Of a DNA stretch of 64,000 nt, positions 62,950 through 64,000 are shown in pieces (the stretch's first letter is position 1; each line of letters opens with the position of its first letter). This stretch comes from Rhodobacteraceae bacterium IMCC1335 (lineage in GTDB: Bacteria > Pseudomonadota > Alphaproteobacteria > Rhodobacterales > Rhodobacteraceae). The stretch spans positions 310,001 through 374,000 of the forward strand of contig CP046864.1 of assembly GCA_039640495.1 (NCBI GenBank). Direction: 5' to 3'. Below the pieces are notes generated by a model, which was not told the DNA's origin, made no database searches, and worked only from the letters and a program-made list of their open reading frames with translations. The position numbers and the translations under genes are program-made.

Positions 62950-64000
62950 GGGCTAATTGTGTTGAAAAACTCGTTGTTTTTGGGCCATTGATACTGGTTA
63001 CTACGTTGATTTCATTTGGCTGTTCGTAGCCAGCCTGCCTTTCACCCTGCGGCTGGTCCCATGGGTTTGAGCTGAGCGAGTTTTCGGAGGTTTTGGGCGG
63101 TTGCTGCGAGGGTAAATTCGTCCTGGACGCCGTATGGGCCGCGTAATCGGAGCCTGGGCAAACCAAGGATGCGTTTGAGGTGGGCGAAGAGCATCTCGAC
63201 TTTCTTTCGTCGGTTCGAAGCGGTCTGATTGAAGTCTGATGCAATGCATTGACGTGCAAATTCTCGGACGATCTCGTATTTCTCCCGATGAATCGCACGC
63301 GTCTCTGATTTGGGGCAGCATTTGGCTTTTAATGAGCAATCGATGCAATCGGATTTAAGGGCCCGGTATTTGCGCGCTTTCCATTTTGGAGCGTTCCGAG
63401 CGGGATCGGAATAGGTGCGTCGCGTATGCTTCATCTCTTTGCCGCCAGGACAGATATAGCGGTCGTTCTCATCATCCCATGTGAAGTCTGATCTGGAGAA
63501 TGTCCTATCAGTGCGCTCACCCTTATCAAAGACGGGAATGAAGGGCAGGATTTGTCGCTTGAGTGCCAGCCAAACAAGATTGTCAGATGAACCGTAAGCC
63601 GTATCAGCAGCGATCCAATCCGGCTTCAGGCCAAAGCGTTCTTCGGTCCGGTCAATCATCTTGCGCATGGCTCCAACCTCGGCGGTTCTGTTCGAACGGC
63701 TGGCGTCGACATCAACGATGATACTGTGATCTGTATCGATCAGATAATTGGTGGAATACGCAAAGAACGCCGGGCCTTTACGCGCTGCAGTCCATTGGCT
63801 GGCCGGATCAGCATGAGCAGTAAACTTGGGGTTGGTCGTGCTGGCCGCACCAAAGGCCTCGTCGTCTAGCGTGTCGAGATATTCCTGCACCGCGCGTGGT
63901 GCGTCATCGATGTCGGCCACACGGGCTGCCCAGTCTTCAGGGTTGCTGGAGTTCTGTCTTTGGACATCTGCACTGATCAAGCTGGCATCGATTGCAAATC
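62950..64000. mobile_element. IS1182-family insertion sequence, right end outside the window
   Basis: The left end is GGGCTAATTGTGTTGAAAAA at 62950, the same as the end of the deleted element at 42535. The transposase runs on the minus strand and continues past the window edge. The copy appears intact in the visible part. Confidence 0.85.
63042..64000 (-). CDS. IS1182-family transposase, N-terminus outside the window
   Basis: About 319 C-terminal residues visible; the frame is open to the right edge (FAIDASLISADVQRQNS). The DDE domain shows IVDVDASRSNRTAEVGAMRK, DWIAADTAYGSSDNLVWLAL (second Asp) and a C-terminal SNRRKKVEMLFAHLKRILGL with the catalytic Glu. A cysteine-rich insert (CIDCSLKAKCCPKSETR) is typical of the IS1182 group. 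Part of the element bordering the catabolic region. Confidence 0.93.
   Translation of the reverse strand, partial: FAIDASLISADVQRQNSSNPEDWAARVADIDDAPRAVQEYLDTLDDEAFGAASTTNPKFTAHADPASQWTAARKGPAFFAYSTNYLIDTDHSIIVDVDASRSNRTAEVGAMRKMIDRTEERFGLKPDWIAADTAYGSSDNLVWLALKRQILPFIPVFDKGERTDRTFSRSDFTWDDENDRYICPGGKEMKHTRRTYSDPARNAPKWKARKYRALKSDCIDCSLKAKCCPKSETRAIHREKYEIVREFARQCIASDFNQTASNRRKKVEMLFAHLKRILGLPRLRLRGPYGVQDEFTLAATAQNLRKLAQLKPMGPAAG

Noticed and set aside
1..64000. CRISPR arrays, rRNA genes and complete tRNA genes
   Set aside because: No regularly spaced repeats, rRNA segments or full cloverleaf sequences were seen on either strand; only an 18-base tRNA 3' end at 33960.

Overview
The window reads as chromosomal DNA of a marine alphaproteobacterium, most likely a Rhodobacterales / roseobacter-group heterotroph of moderate G+C. 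This is inferred from gene content: heterotetrameric sarcosine oxidase, tripartite tricarboxylate transport (TTT) with its two-component system, a sulfolactate lyase-like pair, Liv-type and Opp/Dpp-type ABC importers, and M24/hydantoinase-type amide catabolism. There is no rRNA, no complete tRNA and no CRISPR array.

Layout. 1-3.1 kb: the end of a DAO-type oxidoreductase, then a TetR regulator with two palindromic operators facing a broken alpha/beta hydrolase. 3.5-10.6 kb: a minus-strand operon for a creatinase-like protein, a maleate-isomerase-like protein and sarcosine oxidase (soxB, soxD, soxA, soxG). 10.6-12.5 kb: a decayed zone with an NTF2-like gene and an MFS stub. 12.5-20.7 kb: housekeeping and small genes (TauE/SafE exporter, pckA, a cyclic-nucleotide-binding protein, a membrane adenylate cyclase, an AbrB-type membrane protein). 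20.8-27.2 kb: a tctABC transporter with tctDE-like regulators and an extra binding protein. 27.4-32.6 kb: transaldolase, YigZ, and a LacI-controlled alcohol dehydrogenase plus suyAB-like lyase operon. 32.7-34.0 kb: an integrase beside an 18-bp fragment of a tRNA 3' end. 34.3-42.4 kb: a visibly more G+C-rich block with an M20 amidohydrolase, a DUF1028 protein, an Opp/Dpp importer with a permease-ATPase fusion, and a GntR regulator. 42.5-44.0 kb: an internally deleted IS1182-type element next to a complete-looking IS3-family element. 44.0-62.9 kb: an A+T-richer catabolic region. 62.95 kb to the end: the start of a second IS1182-family element.

The most interesting region is 45.8-62.9 kb. A tightly overlapping seven-gene operon encodes an aconitase-type hydratase pair, an isocitrate-lyase-type C-C lyase, both subunits of an ATP-dependent hydantoinase/oxoprolinase, an isochorismatase-fold protein and a fumarate-reductase-type flavoprotein. 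Around it lie a tautomerase-NTF2 fusion, an NTF2-like protein, an Asp/Glu-racemase-fold protein, an SDR, a five-gene Liv importer and a PrpD-type protein. Together they suggest import of a cyclic imide, lactam or hydantoin, ATP-driven ring opening, and breakdown of a substituted maleate through hydration and aldol-type cleavage. No single known pathway matches the whole set. The region is bracketed by IS1182-type ends in the same orientation.

Quality note. Five genes (alpha/beta hydrolase, soxA, NTF2-like, histidine kinase, LacI) are each split by exactly one missing base in a homopolymer run. That pattern points to sequencing undercalls for most of them rather than to real pseudogenes.
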